From the NCBI GenBank assembly GCA_035532075.1, contig DATKRV010000105.1, positions 1 through 64,000 of the forward strand: a stretch of 64,000 nucleotides of DNA, given 5' to 3'. Of the stretch, positions 32,008-40,790 are shown one piece after another (the stretch's first letter is position 1; each line of letters opens with the position of its first letter). The position numbers and the translations under genes are program-made. The notes beneath the pieces are model-generated. The model did not search any database. It was not told the origin of the DNA and saw nothing but the letters and a program-made list of their open reading frames with translations. Source of the stretch: CAIVND01 sp035532075 (lineage in GTDB: Bacteria; Actinomycetota; Acidimicrobiia; Acidimicrobiales; Bog-793).

Positions 32008-33321
32008 ATGTTCGAAATGAAATATTTCCGTCGTCTATCTGTCGCGGCACTGACCTGTTCAGTCATTGCACCTCTCACGCTGAGCGCGAGTTCTTCAGCG
32101 TCGGTGCGAGCGCACGCGGCAAATTCGAATTACCCGATCACCATCGGCGTCGTTGAGCCGTTCTCTGGAGCCTCGGGGTTCATCGGCGCTCATGTGACTG
32201 CTCAGGTCTACTCTGCGGTCGACGAAATCAACAAGGATGGCGGCGTCCTTGGCCACCATGTCCTTGTCACGCCAGTTGATACCAAAGGTGACCCAGCTGA
32301 CGCGTTGCCCGCAGTCGCACAGTTCATCGCGACGACCCAGCACCTCTTTTTCATTCATGGTCCTGGTTCGGACTCTGGTCCTGAGCTTGCGCCAGTCATC
32401 AACAATGACAAGATCGTCATGATGTCTCCCGCTGGTCAGTCTGAGTTTGACAAGAACAAGATGCCGTACTTCTGGCGTGCCGTTGCTCCCGACGCCGCGA
32501 ACGGAATCGCGATGGCGATCTTTGCCAAGCGTCACGGCTGGACGCGCGTCGCCACAGTGTTTGGTTCTGACCAAGGTTCCCAGGGCGACCTCCCCGGCAT
32601 TATCGAGGGAATCAAGTCGCTTGGTCTCAAGCAGGTGTCCGACCTCAATATCTCGGCGGACCAGCCTTCCTACCAATCCGAGGTTGCCCGCGTGCTCGCT
32701 ACCAAGCCACAGGTAATCTTCACCGAGACCGATCCCACCACCGCAGCAACATTCTTTGGCGAGCTCACTCAGCAGCACAGTTCCGTGCTCCCGATCATCT
32801 CGACCCAGGGTGGGGTGATCCAGACCTACATGTCGCCATTCCGTGCAGCTGTTGGTGCCAAGCTCTTCGCGAAAGAGTTCTACGCGATCAGCAATGCAGG
32901 TGCAAAGCCGAACCCAGCAACTCCAGTCTTTGAGAAGTCGCTTCTCGCGACTGGTCCTGCCGGTCAGGTTCCAGACCCAGCGAAGTACCTCACCAGCCCT
33001 AACACAGCGATCGGTTACGCACAGGTGGTCCTCGTCGCACTTGCCGCAACTGCCGCGAACTCGGTCAGTGGTCCGGTCTTCAACAGCTACATCGCGTCGA
33101 TCGCAAACCCCGGCAAAGGTAAGACTGTCGTCTACACCTACGCGCAGGGCGTGAAGCTTCTCGCGCAGCACAAGAAAATCCAGTACATCGGTCCTGCGGG
33201 TCCGTACAAGTTCAACCAGTACCACAACTCATATGGTGGCCAGGTTGCGGAAGGTGTCACCGTCGGAGGCACCTACGTCATCAAGGGCACGATCTCTGCC
33301 AAGGAGATCCAGGCTCACTAA
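32008..33321 (+). CDS. livK: Branched-chain-amino-acid-type ABC transporter substrate-binding protein
   Basis: Extracellular lipid-anchored or secreted binding protein of the Leu/Ile/Val family (Peripla_BP_6), 437 residues from ATG 32008. A signal peptide (basic KYFRR, hydrophobic core, ASVRAHA) ends near residue 38; no clear lipobox Cys. The mature part begins NYPITIGVVEPFSGASGF, with GPGSDSGPELAPVIN and VFGSDQGSQGD. The ligand could also be an amide or organic acid. GGGGGGATCC is upstream of the ATG. Confidence 0.88.
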   Translation: MFEMKYFRRLSVAALTCSVIAPLTLSASSSASVRAHAANSNYPITIGVVEPFSGASGFIGAHVTAQVYSAVDEINKDGGVLGHHVLVTPVDTKGDPADALPAVAQFIATTQHLFFIHGPGSDSGPELAPVINNDKIVMMSPAGQSEFDKNKMPYFWRAVAPDAANGIAMAIFAKRHGWTRVATVFGSDQGSQGDLPGIIEGIKSLGLKQVSDLNISADQPSYQSEVARVLATKPQVIFTETDPTTAATFFGELTQQHSSVLPIISTQGGVIQTYMSPFRAAVGAKLFAKEFYAISNAGAKPNPATPVFEKSLLATGPAGQVPDPAKYLTSPNTAIGYAQVVLVALAATAANSVSGPVFNSYIASIANPGKGKTVVYTYAQGVKLLAQHKKIQYIGPAGPYKFNQYHNSYGGQVAEGVTVGGTYVIKGTISAKEIQAH

Positions 33322-33338
33322 GTAGTTCAACGAGCTGA

Positions 33339-33378
33339 TGCCCGGAGTGCTGCCGAGTTTTCGTAGGCACTCCGGGCA
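33339..33378 (+). terminator. Stem-loop between livK and livH
   Basis: Perfect 12-bp stem TGCCCGGAGTGC / GCACTCCGGGCA with a 16-base loop, 17 bases after the livK stop, followed by no T-run. It probably acts as an attenuator or 3'-end stabiliser giving more binding protein than permease. Confidence 0.7.
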
Positions 33379-33489
33379 CAGACGTTTTGGCTTTCACATA
33401 AGTGAGTAGAGCGTAATATTGCGACGCAAAGTCGATTTGGCCATGTATCTGCTTTTCCACCTGCTTTGTCATGTCGATCGGAGGATCGA

Positions 33490-34377
33490 GTGCATCTCCT
33501 CATAACGAGTATCGGATTCGGTCTCGTTCAAGCTGCAATCCTGAGTATCAGCGCTATGGGTTTTTCTCTCCAGTTCGGAATGACAAATGTATTGAACTTG
33601 AGCTACGGATCGCTCATGACGATTGGTGCATTCTTGACACTGTTGATAAGCGAGCAGGGAATCTCCATCTGGCTTGGTGTCCTTGTCGGTGCGATCGCCG
33701 TCGGATTTATCACTCTCGTCATTGGCCGCGTGATCATCCGACGATTCGCAAATCGTGGTTCGCGGCTGTTTGAGATGGCAATCGTGACGGTCGCGCTTGC
33801 TCTTATAATCGACTACATCATTGCGGCGATCACCAAGAGCGCGATCTTCCAGTTTCTCTTCCCCCTTGGGTCGAACCACCAAATTCTCGGAATGACCTTT
33901 ACGACGACGCAGCTCGACATCATGGCGATCGCAATCGTCACGATCATTGGTCTCGAACTCGTGTTGCATAAGACCAACCTGGGCATTTCAATCCGTGCAA
34001 GCGCCGCGAATGGGCCGCTCGCGCGCGCTTCGGGAATCCCGACGAACCGGGTGGTGCGACTCACCTGGTTCGTCTCCGGCGTTCTGTGTGGTCTTGGTGG
34101 AGCTCTTCTTGCGGTGACGTATCTGAGCGTTTCGTTCGTCGAGGGTACGAACTATCTTCCCTACATCCTCGCTGCCGTAGTCGTCGCCGGTATCGGCGCC
34201 GTGGGATACGCGGCGCTCGCCTCATTGATCCTCGCGCTCGTCATCGAGATTGCAGGATCGTTCGGCGCAGGGTCCTACAACGTCGCGATCGCTGTTGGTG
34301 TGCTGTTGTTGATGCTCCTCGTCCGACCGAGGGGATTCTTTGGTGAACTCTGGGAGAAATCCGAGGCGATGGGCTGA
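33490..34377 (+). CDS. livH: Branched-chain amino acid ABC permease LivH-type
   Basis: Inner-membrane permease, 295 residues, eight or so hydrophobic segments. FSLQFGMTNVLNLSYGSLMTIGAF is the family N-terminal block and SIRASAANGPLARASGIPTNRV the EAA-like cytoplasmic loop. GTG 33490 is chosen for the GGAGGA (33480-33485) 4-5 bases before it; an ATG-less extension to 33466 exists. Stop overlaps the livM ATG by one base. Confidence 0.92.
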   Translation: MHLLITSIGFGLVQAAILSISAMGFSLQFGMTNVLNLSYGSLMTIGAFLTLLISEQGISIWLGVLVGAIAVGFITLVIGRVIIRRFANRGSRLFEMAIVTVALALIIDYIIAAITKSAIFQFLFPLGSNHQILGMTFTTTQLDIMAIAIVTIIGLELVLHKTNLGISIRASAANGPLARASGIPTNRVVRLTWFVSGVLCGLGGALLAVTYLSVSFVEGTNYLPYILAAVVVAGIGAVGYAALASLILALVIEIAGSFGAGSYNVAIAVGVLLLMLLVRPRGFFGELWEKSEAMG

Positions 34378-35423
34378 TGAGTTTCTATATAGCAACGGTT
34401 GCGGTCTATTTCGTCGTCTATGCGCTTGGCGCGCTGGGGCTGAACCTCCAATTTGGCCTCGGCGGAATTGTCAACTTCGGATTCATAGTCTTTGAAGCCG
34501 CGGGCGCCTACACCGCGGCGCTGACAAGCGTTGGGTCATCATCGGTTGGGGCGGCACAGAGCGAGACCTATTTCTGGGGTACGAGCCTGCCATTTCCTAT
34601 TCCGCTGATCCTTTCGGCAGTTGTCGGCGGTCTGCTCGCTCTGGTCATCGGACCGGCGACCATGCGCAAGATGCGACGCGACTATCAAGCGGCAGCAATG
34701 CTTTCATTCGCGTTGATCGCCAACCAGGTCGTCGGTAACACCGCGGGATTTCTCAATGGAGGAAACGGTATTGCGAACGTTCCTGCGCCATTGCGTTCAC
34801 TCGGGGGATTTTCGCTGAGTTCGTATCACTGGGTTTATGTTGGATGGGCATTCTTGCTCGGCATCGTGGTATTTGTGATCTGCCGCTGGATCAGTTATTC
34901 ACCTTTTGGTCGCACGATCCGCATGTTGCGTGACGACGAAGAGGCGGCCTCATCGCTCGGGGTCAATGCATGGACGGTGCGCATGCGACTCTTTGTCGTG
35001 GGAGGCGTGATCGCAGGACTTACCGGCGGCCTTTTGGTCGAATTTATTGGCGCGTGGTCACCGGGCGCCTGGAGTTACCAAGAGACTTTCGTGTTGTTGC
35101 AGGCGGTCATTCTCGGTGGAGTTGGGAGCGAGTTCGGAGCGGTCTTTGGCGCGCTCGTTGTCGGTGTGATCCTGTTCCAGCTGCCCTCGTTCCTGCCAGC
35201 CATCGGTTACCCGGGGCTGATTGACTCCCTGCAGTGGATTGTGATCGGCTTTGTGTATCTCCTCGTCTTGTGGTTTGCCCCCCAAGGCACATTCCGCGAA
35301 CGAGCGACGTTGAAACTGGGCTCTCGTTCTCGACGACTAGGACTCAACACGGCCGCCCGTGTGAGTGGCGTCGGCCCTTCGACGGCGCCCGTCGGAGCTT
35401 CGGATACCCATGAGGAAGCCTGA
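34377..35423 (+). CDS. livM: Branched-chain amino acid ABC permease LivM-type
   Basis: Second permease, 348 residues, about ten hydrophobic segments. GLNLQFGLGGIVNFGFIVFEAAGAY is the LivM signature and RMLRDDEEAASSLGVNAWTVRMRLF the coupling loop. A 40-residue hydrophilic tail follows the last membrane segment. The ATG lies in TGATG with the livH stop. Confidence 0.93.
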   Translation: MSFYIATVAVYFVVYALGALGLNLQFGLGGIVNFGFIVFEAAGAYTAALTSVGSSSVGAAQSETYFWGTSLPFPIPLILSAVVGGLLALVIGPATMRKMRRDYQAAAMLSFALIANQVVGNTAGFLNGGNGIANVPAPLRSLGGFSLSSYHWVYVGWAFLLGIVVFVICRWISYSPFGRTIRMLRDDEEAASSLGVNAWTVRMRLFVVGGVIAGLTGGLLVEFIGAWSPGAWSYQETFVLLQAVILGGVGSEFGAVFGALVVGVILFQLPSFLPAIGYPGLIDSLQWIVIGFVYLLVLWFAPQGTFRERATLKLGSRSRRLGLNTAARVSGVGPSTAPVGASDTHEEA

Positions 35424-35424
35424 C

Positions 35425-36243
35425 ATGGCGTCGAATGCCAATTCGGACGTTCGAACGCCGAGGTACGAACCAGCTGCGCTTGTCGCTGAAGATGTCGTCG
35501 TCACCTACGGAGGCGTGCGCGCCGTTGATGGTGTCTCGTTGCGCGCGGATCCTGGCATGGTTACTGGACTCATCGGACCGAACGGTGCCGGCAAGAGTTC
35601 TCTGATCGGTGTGTTCGCCGGAGCCCAGAAATCGACCCACGGGCTGATCTGCCTTGGCGATCAGGATATTACCTCGTTGAGTCCACACAGGCGTTCCGAT
35701 ATGGGGCTCGCTCGGACATTTCAGACGGCGAGGGTGTTTGGTCGCCTGAGTGTGCTTGAGAATGTGATGGCCGGAGAGAAACACGCAAAGCCAGGCGGAC
35801 TCACGTCGGCGATCTTGGAGCGCCGAAGCTGGAGAGCTCGAGAGGATGCGACGACAGATCGCGCATTCGCGTACCTGACAGAGTTCGGCATGGCCGACAA
35901 AGCCGAAACGCGTTGTGGGGAACTGAGTGGTGGGCAACGCCGCATCATTGAATATTTACGCGTCCTGATGGCGCGCCCGCGCGCAATTTTGCTCGATGAG
36001 CCGACAGTTGGTATGGCTCCCTGGCTGCTCGCCCGTCTCAAGGAGGATCTGCGGCGACTCTGCTCTGAGGGTGTTTCCATTCTGCTCGTTGGTCATGAGA
36101 TGTCGTTTATTCGCGAGGTGTGTGACCTGGTTGTCGTAATGGCAAATGGAAAGATCATTGCTCGCGGTGAATTTGACGAGATCGCCAAGGATGAAACCGT
36201 CCAGCAGGCCTACCTTGGCCGTCGCGTGGTAGGTGCTCGATGA
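35425..36243 (+). CDS. livG: Branched-chain amino acid ABC ATPase LivG-type
   Basis: ATPase subunit, 272 residues from ATG 35425. Walker A GPNGAGKSS, Q-loop in ARTFQTARVF, signature ELSGGQRR, Walker B AILLDEPTVGMA, switch His in VGHEMSF. ATG follows the livM stop by one base; an in-frame ATG at 35410 inside livM is possible. GAGGAAG at 35412-35418 fits the chosen start. Overlaps livF in ATGA. Confidence 0.93.
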   Translation: MASNANSDVRTPRYEPAALVAEDVVVTYGGVRAVDGVSLRADPGMVTGLIGPNGAGKSSLIGVFAGAQKSTHGLICLGDQDITSLSPHRRSDMGLARTFQTARVFGRLSVLENVMAGEKHAKPGGLTSAILERRSWRAREDATTDRAFAYLTEFGMADKAETRCGELSGGQRRIIEYLRVLMARPRAILLDEPTVGMAPWLLARLKEDLRRLCSEGVSILLVGHEMSFIREVCDLVVVMANGKIIARGEFDEIAKDETVQQAYLGRRVVGAR

Positions 36244-37022
36244 CCATGGAGGTAAACACCAAAGAGGGTGATTCAAAACCCGTGCTTCGCGTCGAAGGAC
36301 TCGACGCTGGATATCGCGAGGTCGTGGTCTCTGGAGTCGACCTCACAAGCGACGAGGGTGAGATCGTCGTCATCGTTGGTGTGAACGGAGCAGGGAAAAG
36401 CACCATCTTGAAGGCGATCATGGGTGAGGCAACCGTGCACGCTGGCCACATCTTCCACAATGGCGAGGAGATCACCTCGCGATCGGCAGACGTACTCGCG
36501 CAACGCGGCATCGGCTACGTGCCCCAGCTCCATGACGTCTTTCCGGGATTGTCTGTTACGGAAAATCTGAGAATGGGTGGCTATCTCCTCCCAAGGCATC
36601 TTGTGCACGAGCGCATCGAGCGCTGTCTTGAGCGATTCCCACAGCTTCGCGCCAAACACGGCTCCTCTGCGCACAAGCTGAGCGGTGGAGAGCGCAAGCA
36701 GCTTGCGTTGGCTCGAGCGTTGATGACCGAGCCGACGTTGATCCTTCTTGACGAGCCGACCTCGAACCTCTCACCAAATGTCGTCGAGGAGCTTTTGTTC
36801 GTACTCGTTCCGGCACTCGCAGTCGAGGGGAGAAGCATCGTCATCGTCGAACAGGCGGTCGAGGCGGCGCTCAGCATAGCCGACCGTGCCTGTCTCGTCG
36901 GCAACGGTCGCATGCTCCGTAGCGGGGACGCGAAGGAGATGCTCGAGGTGGTAACGACACACGGGCTGCTTGCAGAGTCAATCGGGGAGGATTTGGAGAC
37001 TCCCGATTCCGCGGGCGTGTGA
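36240..37022 (+). CDS. livF: Branched-chain amino acid ABC ATPase LivF-type
   Basis: Second ATPase, 260 residues. Walker A GVNGAGKST, signature KLSGGERKQ, Walker B LILLDEPTSNLSP, and VEQAVEAALSIADRA instead of the LivF His-loop region VEQN. Completes the five-gene livKHMGF set; the next gene, hemA, begins 291 bases on. That gap holds no gene I can see. Confidence 0.93.
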   Translation: MTMEVNTKEGDSKPVLRVEGLDAGYREVVVSGVDLTSDEGEIVVIVGVNGAGKSTILKAIMGEATVHAGHIFHNGEEITSRSADVLAQRGIGYVPQLHDVFPGLSVTENLRMGGYLLPRHLVHERIERCLERFPQLRAKHGSSAHKLSGGERKQLALARALMTEPTLILLDEPTSNLSPNVVEELLFVLVPALAVEGRSIVIVEQAVEAALSIADRACLVGNGRMLRSGDAKEMLEVVTTHGLLAESIGEDLETPDSAGV

Positions 37023-37313
37023 GGAGGCGTCTGACTGATGGATTTTGGCCTCCAGGCAAGCGTGCGTGACAATTCCCGCGCTCAAGGCCCGTGGCGGCTG
37101 AATTTATCTGGTCGCTGAGGAGCCAACGGGCCTGCGCTGGCGACCTCCGGGGCCCTCAACGTCAAAGCGTGGGCCGGTCTCTCGAGCTTCGTTGGTGTGC
37201 TCGGCCAACTAGGCTGTGCCGGCTCGCTAGATTTTGCCTCGACCTACCTAGCCCAGAGATCGGCGTTCGTATATCTGGGTGTGCAGCGTAACTTTGGACC
37301 AGGAGGTGTCATC

Positions 37314-38606
37314 GTGTCGTTAGTCGTCGTCGGAATCAACGAACGGGACGCCCCGCTCGAGTTGCTTGGAAATATTGCCGTCTCGGACCGAGATCTTCCC
37401 AAGGTTCTGCAGCGACTCTGTGACAGTTCAAATCTTGACGAGGCGGTCGTTCTCTCGACTTGCATGCGTACAGAGATCTACGCGATTGTCGAGCGTTTTC
37501 ATGATGGAGTTGCCGATATCCATGCGCTCTTTAGCGAGCGTGCGGGCGGCGAACGCATCGATGTTGGTTCGCTCGCTGAGTACCTTTTCGTCGAATATGA
37601 CGATGCAGCCGCGAGGCATCTCTTCGAGGTCGCCTCCGGGATTGATTCGGCGGTGCTCGGCGAGGGAGAGATTCTTCGCCAGGTCCGAAATGCTGCGAAT
37701 CGGTCGCGAGCAGAACGGGCCTTAGGGCCCGTTCTTGACGGACTCTTTCGTCACGCGGTCGAGGTTGGCAAACGGGCGCGTTCTGAAACGGCAATCGCAC
37801 GGGGAATCACCTCGCTTGCCTATGTGACCACTGCAATCGCCTCGAAGGCGACCGGTGGATCGCTGGTGGGAAAGCGGATTGTTGTGGTTGGTGCAGGAGA
37901 GATGGGAGAGGGCATCGCTGACGCCCTTGGCGCAGACACGCCTCTCGCGTCGGGAACATCACCGAGCGAGATTGTCATCGCCAACCGCTCCAAGACAAAG
38001 GCAGAGACGCTCGCCGGCAGGGTCGGGGGTCGTGCTATCGGCTTGAAGGATCTTTTTGAAGAGGTAGCAAGGGCAGATGTTGTGCTGACCGCCACCTCCG
38101 GTGATGAGGTCATCTTTGATCTCGGGTCGATCACCCGGGTGCTCGCGGCGCGACGTGCTCAGCCGCTCGTGATTGTTGATGCAGCCATGCCAAGGGACGT
38201 TGATCCAAAGGTGCATGACGTCGAGGGTGTGACGCTGTTCGACCTTGACGACCTGCGTCGTTATGCGGAGTCAGAGATGCAGGCGAGGCGGAGCGAGGTT
38301 GCAGGCGTGATCGAGATCATCGACGACGAACTCGAGCGTTACCGCGTGAATGCCCGCTCACGGGCAGTCTCTCCTGTTATTGCGTCGATGCGCGTGAAGG
38401 CAGACGAGATCGTCTCCCACGAGCTTGAATATTTTGATGCGCAGCTCGATCAGCTCGGCCAAGAGGGCCGGGCTCTTGTTGAGAACCTCGCACACCGTAT
38501 TGTGCAAAAGATTCTCCACCAACCGACCGTACAGCTCAAAGAGGCAGCGGGTTCGAGTCGTGGCGAGCGGCTTGCCGAGGCACTGCGATCGCTCTTTGAC
38601 CTGTAG
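37314..38606 (+). CDS. hemA: Glutamyl-tRNA reductase
   Basis: First enzyme of C5 tetrapyrrole synthesis, reducing Glu-tRNA to glutamate-1-semialdehyde with NADPH; 430 residues. It starts VSLVVVGINERDAPLELL; the catalytic Cys is in LSTCMRTEIYA, where the usual CNRTE reads CMRTE. GEGEILRQVR, the NADPH motif VVGAGEMGEGIA and DAAMPRDVDP are typical, followed by the dimerisation helix. GTG 37314 has AGGAGGTG 6 bases upstream; longer in-frame starts lack support. Heads hemACDBL. Confidence 0.96.
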   Translation: MSLVVVGINERDAPLELLGNIAVSDRDLPKVLQRLCDSSNLDEAVVLSTCMRTEIYAIVERFHDGVADIHALFSERAGGERIDVGSLAEYLFVEYDDAAARHLFEVASGIDSAVLGEGEILRQVRNAANRSRAERALGPVLDGLFRHAVEVGKRARSETAIARGITSLAYVTTAIASKATGGSLVGKRIVVVGAGEMGEGIADALGADTPLASGTSPSEIVIANRSKTKAETLAGRVGGRAIGLKDLFEEVARADVVLTATSGDEVIFDLGSITRVLAARRAQPLVIVDAAMPRDVDPKVHDVEGVTLFDLDDLRRYAESEMQARRSEVAGVIEIIDDELERYRVNARSRAVSPVIASMRVKADEIVSHELEYFDAQLDQLGQEGRALVENLAHRIVQKILHQPTVQLKEAAGSSRGERLAEALRSLFDL

Positions 38607-38648
38607 CACCCATCGTTCGATGCGTTCGCGGACGCGGGCCCAAAGGAG

Positions 38649-39548
38649 ATGAAACTCGAGGTGGTGCGGCTTGCGACGCGCTCAAGTCCGCTCGCACTCT
38701 TTCAGTCTCACGCGGTCGGGAAACGGCTCGTTGAATCGGGGCTCGTGTCGTCCTACGAGCTCCTCTGCGTATCGACTGAGGGAGATATCCGTACCGATGT
38801 TGCGATCGCGGAGATGGCTCGCCGAGGTGTCTTTACTGCTGAGGTGGAGTTAGCGGTGCTTGACGGAAGGGCAGACGTTGCGGTGCATTCCGCGAAGGAT
38901 CTCCCGTCGTCGAATATCCCGACTGAGCTCGTGCTTGCGAGCGTGCCGATGCGCGCCGATGCGCGCGATGCACTTGTTGGAGCGAAGCTCTCCGAACTCA
39001 AAGCGGGTGCAACAATCGCGACCGGTTCGGCGCGTCGCCGGGTTCAACTCGCGGCACTTGTGCCCGGAGTTTGTTTTGTCGAGCTTCGTGGCAATATCGC
39101 CACGCGTCTTACCAAGGTTCCACCTGATGGAGCAGCAGTCTTTGCCTTCGCTGCACTCGAGCGACTCGATCTTGTTGAGCACGCGAGTGAGGTGCTTGAT
39201 ATCGCGAGTCTATTGCCACAGGTGGGACAGGGGGCGATCGCGCTTCGCTGTCGTGCGGATGACGGACGGCTCCGTGAGGTGCTGACTGGCATAGACGATC
39301 CGATCGCACATCGCGCGCTGCTTGCGGAACGCGCCTATCTCGCGCGCCTGGGTGGGGGATGCGAGGCTCCTGTCGGAGCCTATGCTGAGGTTGATCTGGA
39401 CACCTTTGGGATCACGCTCGAGGCGATGCTTGCCTCCGAAGACGGCAGTCGCATTCTTCGGCGCCGATCGAGTGGCGATGATCCCGCGGAGCTCGGTCGG
39501 TCACTTGCGGAGCAACTGTCTGCAGCCTTCGCGCCCGACGTCGCCTGA
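38649..39548 (+). CDS. hemC: Porphobilinogen deaminase (hydroxymethylbilane synthase)
   Basis: Joins four porphobilinogens into hydroxymethylbilane; 299 residues. Blocks: LATRSSPLALFQSHAV, VHSAKDLPSS with the catalytic Asp, GSARRRVQLAALVPG, RGNIATRL and GGGCEAPVGAYA with the Cys that holds the dipyrromethane cofactor. ATG has AAAGGAG immediately upstream. Ten bases separate it from hemD. Confidence 0.97.
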   Translation: MKLEVVRLATRSSPLALFQSHAVGKRLVESGLVSSYELLCVSTEGDIRTDVAIAEMARRGVFTAEVELAVLDGRADVAVHSAKDLPSSNIPTELVLASVPMRADARDALVGAKLSELKAGATIATGSARRRVQLAALVPGVCFVELRGNIATRLTKVPPDGAAVFAFAALERLDLVEHASEVLDIASLLPQVGQGAIALRCRADDGRLREVLTGIDDPIAHRALLAERAYLARLGGGCEAPVGAYAEVDLDTFGITLEAMLASEDGSRILRRRSSGDDPAELGRSLAEQLSAAFAPDVA

Positions 39549-39558
39549 GAGGAGAGTC

Positions 39559-40734
39559 ATGAAGGTCTATTTCCTCGCCCTGTCTGGTACGGCGCCTCGA
39601 TCGGTGACCCATTACGCCGGCTCGTTGCTCGCCAATGCCGATGTGGTGATCGGCGATGCAAAGAATCTTGCGCTCGTCAACCAGTGCGTCGGGCCGAACG
39701 CGGAGAAGATCGCCTTCGTCGCCCCTCAAGCGGAGGTCGCATATGAACGCGAACTCCAAAATGTCGTCGTTCGCCATCGGGGTGACCGAGACGCTGTCGT
39801 CATCCGACTCGTCGGCGATGACCCACAGGTCAGCGATCACATTCGCTCAGTCTCACCTTCACGCGAGAAGGGGTTTTTGTCACGCGAACGGATCGATTTC
39901 GAAGTTGTCTCATCGGTCAACGCAGGTGAATCCGCCGATCTTGGGCGATCGATCCAGCTTCCCCGCACGGGCTCTCTTGTCGACGTCAGCGTCGTTGTGA
40001 CTCGGGCGCGCCACCAGAGCGCTTCCATCACGAGTCTTTTGCTCGATCAAGGTGCAATACCAATAGTGATACCTGTGATTGAAATAGTGGTGACTGACGA
40101 AGCGCGGGCGAGGCTCGATCAGTCGATACGGCTCCAACCGCACGGGTCGTGGATTGTGTTCAGCTCACGGAACGCGGTCGCCTCCGTGCTCTCATCTCCG
40201 TCGGGACGCGCCCTTCTCGAGCGTTCACAGATCGCGTGCATTGGCTTAGCAACGAAGACGGCCTTGGTCGATGCCGGACTCCGGGTCGACTTTCTTCCCA
40301 GTGTTGCGCAGGCAGAGACGCTCGTCCGGGAGTTTCCTCCCCCTCAATCAATTCCATCCAGGCGGGCGATCTTCTTCGCGGGTGACATTGCGCGCCCGGT
40401 GATCGAAGAGGGTCTGACGCAGCGCGGATACACCGTCGAGCGTATCGAGGCGTATGCCACCGTTCGGGCCACGGTCAGTCCTTTTGTACGACACCGCGCC
40501 CATGATGCTGACGCAATCATCTTCACCTCTCCCTCTACGGTGTCCGGCTCCGTCGCGCTGTTTGGAATGCGCCATATCCCCCCCCGGATTGTCTCTATCG
40601 GTCCCTCGACGAGCGCCGCGGTGAGGTCATCGGGGCTCGTACTGAGCGCTGAAGCATCGTCGCCTCAGCCCGAATCGCTTGTCGGGGCGCTGATCGACTC
40701 GTTGAAACAGCCATCGTCTCAATCGCATCGCTGA
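39559..40734 (+). CDS. hemD: Uroporphyrinogen-III synthase with degenerate methylase-like N-domain
   Basis: Cyclises hydroxymethylbilane to uroporphyrinogen III. Residues about 140-391 are HemD-like (VVVTRARHQSASITSLL, WIVFSSRNAV, FFAGDIARPVIEEGL, IIFTSPSTV). Residues 1-135 look like a shortened uroporphyrinogen methyltransferase (SUMT/CobA) domain: YFLALSGTAPRSV replaces the usual VYLVGAGPGDP, and RLVGDDPQVSD replaces RLKGGDPFVFG. Many Actinobacteria carry a full SUMT-HemD fusion; here the methylase part is about half length and has lost its motifs. ATG 39559 has GAGGAGA upstream; the frame runs back into hemC. Confidence 0.85.
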   Translation: MKVYFLALSGTAPRSVTHYAGSLLANADVVIGDAKNLALVNQCVGPNAEKIAFVAPQAEVAYERELQNVVVRHRGDRDAVVIRLVGDDPQVSDHIRSVSPSREKGFLSRERIDFEVVSSVNAGESADLGRSIQLPRTGSLVDVSVVVTRARHQSASITSLLLDQGAIPIVIPVIEIVVTDEARARLDQSIRLQPHGSWIVFSSRNAVASVLSSPSGRALLERSQIACIGLATKTALVDAGLRVDFLPSVAQAETLVREFPPPQSIPSRRAIFFAGDIARPVIEEGLTQRGYTVERIEAYATVRATVSPFVRHRAHDADAIIFTSPSTVSGSVALFGMRHIPPRIVSIGPSTSAAVRSSGLVLSAEASSPQPESLVGALIDSLKQPSSQSHR

Positions 40735-40790
40735 GCCTGTGGGGAGGCCCATTTTTGACCACCCGAATTCCTCTCGTAGTCTTTAGGGAT

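Noticed and set aside
32095..33225. 376-residue minus-strand ORF inside livK
   Set aside because: Arg/Asp/Val-rich shadow of a gene with a clear signal peptide and family match.
37023..37313. Search for a Rex site or T-box-like element upstream of hemA
   Set aside because: No TTGTGAnnnnnnTCACAA-like operator or T-box signature found.
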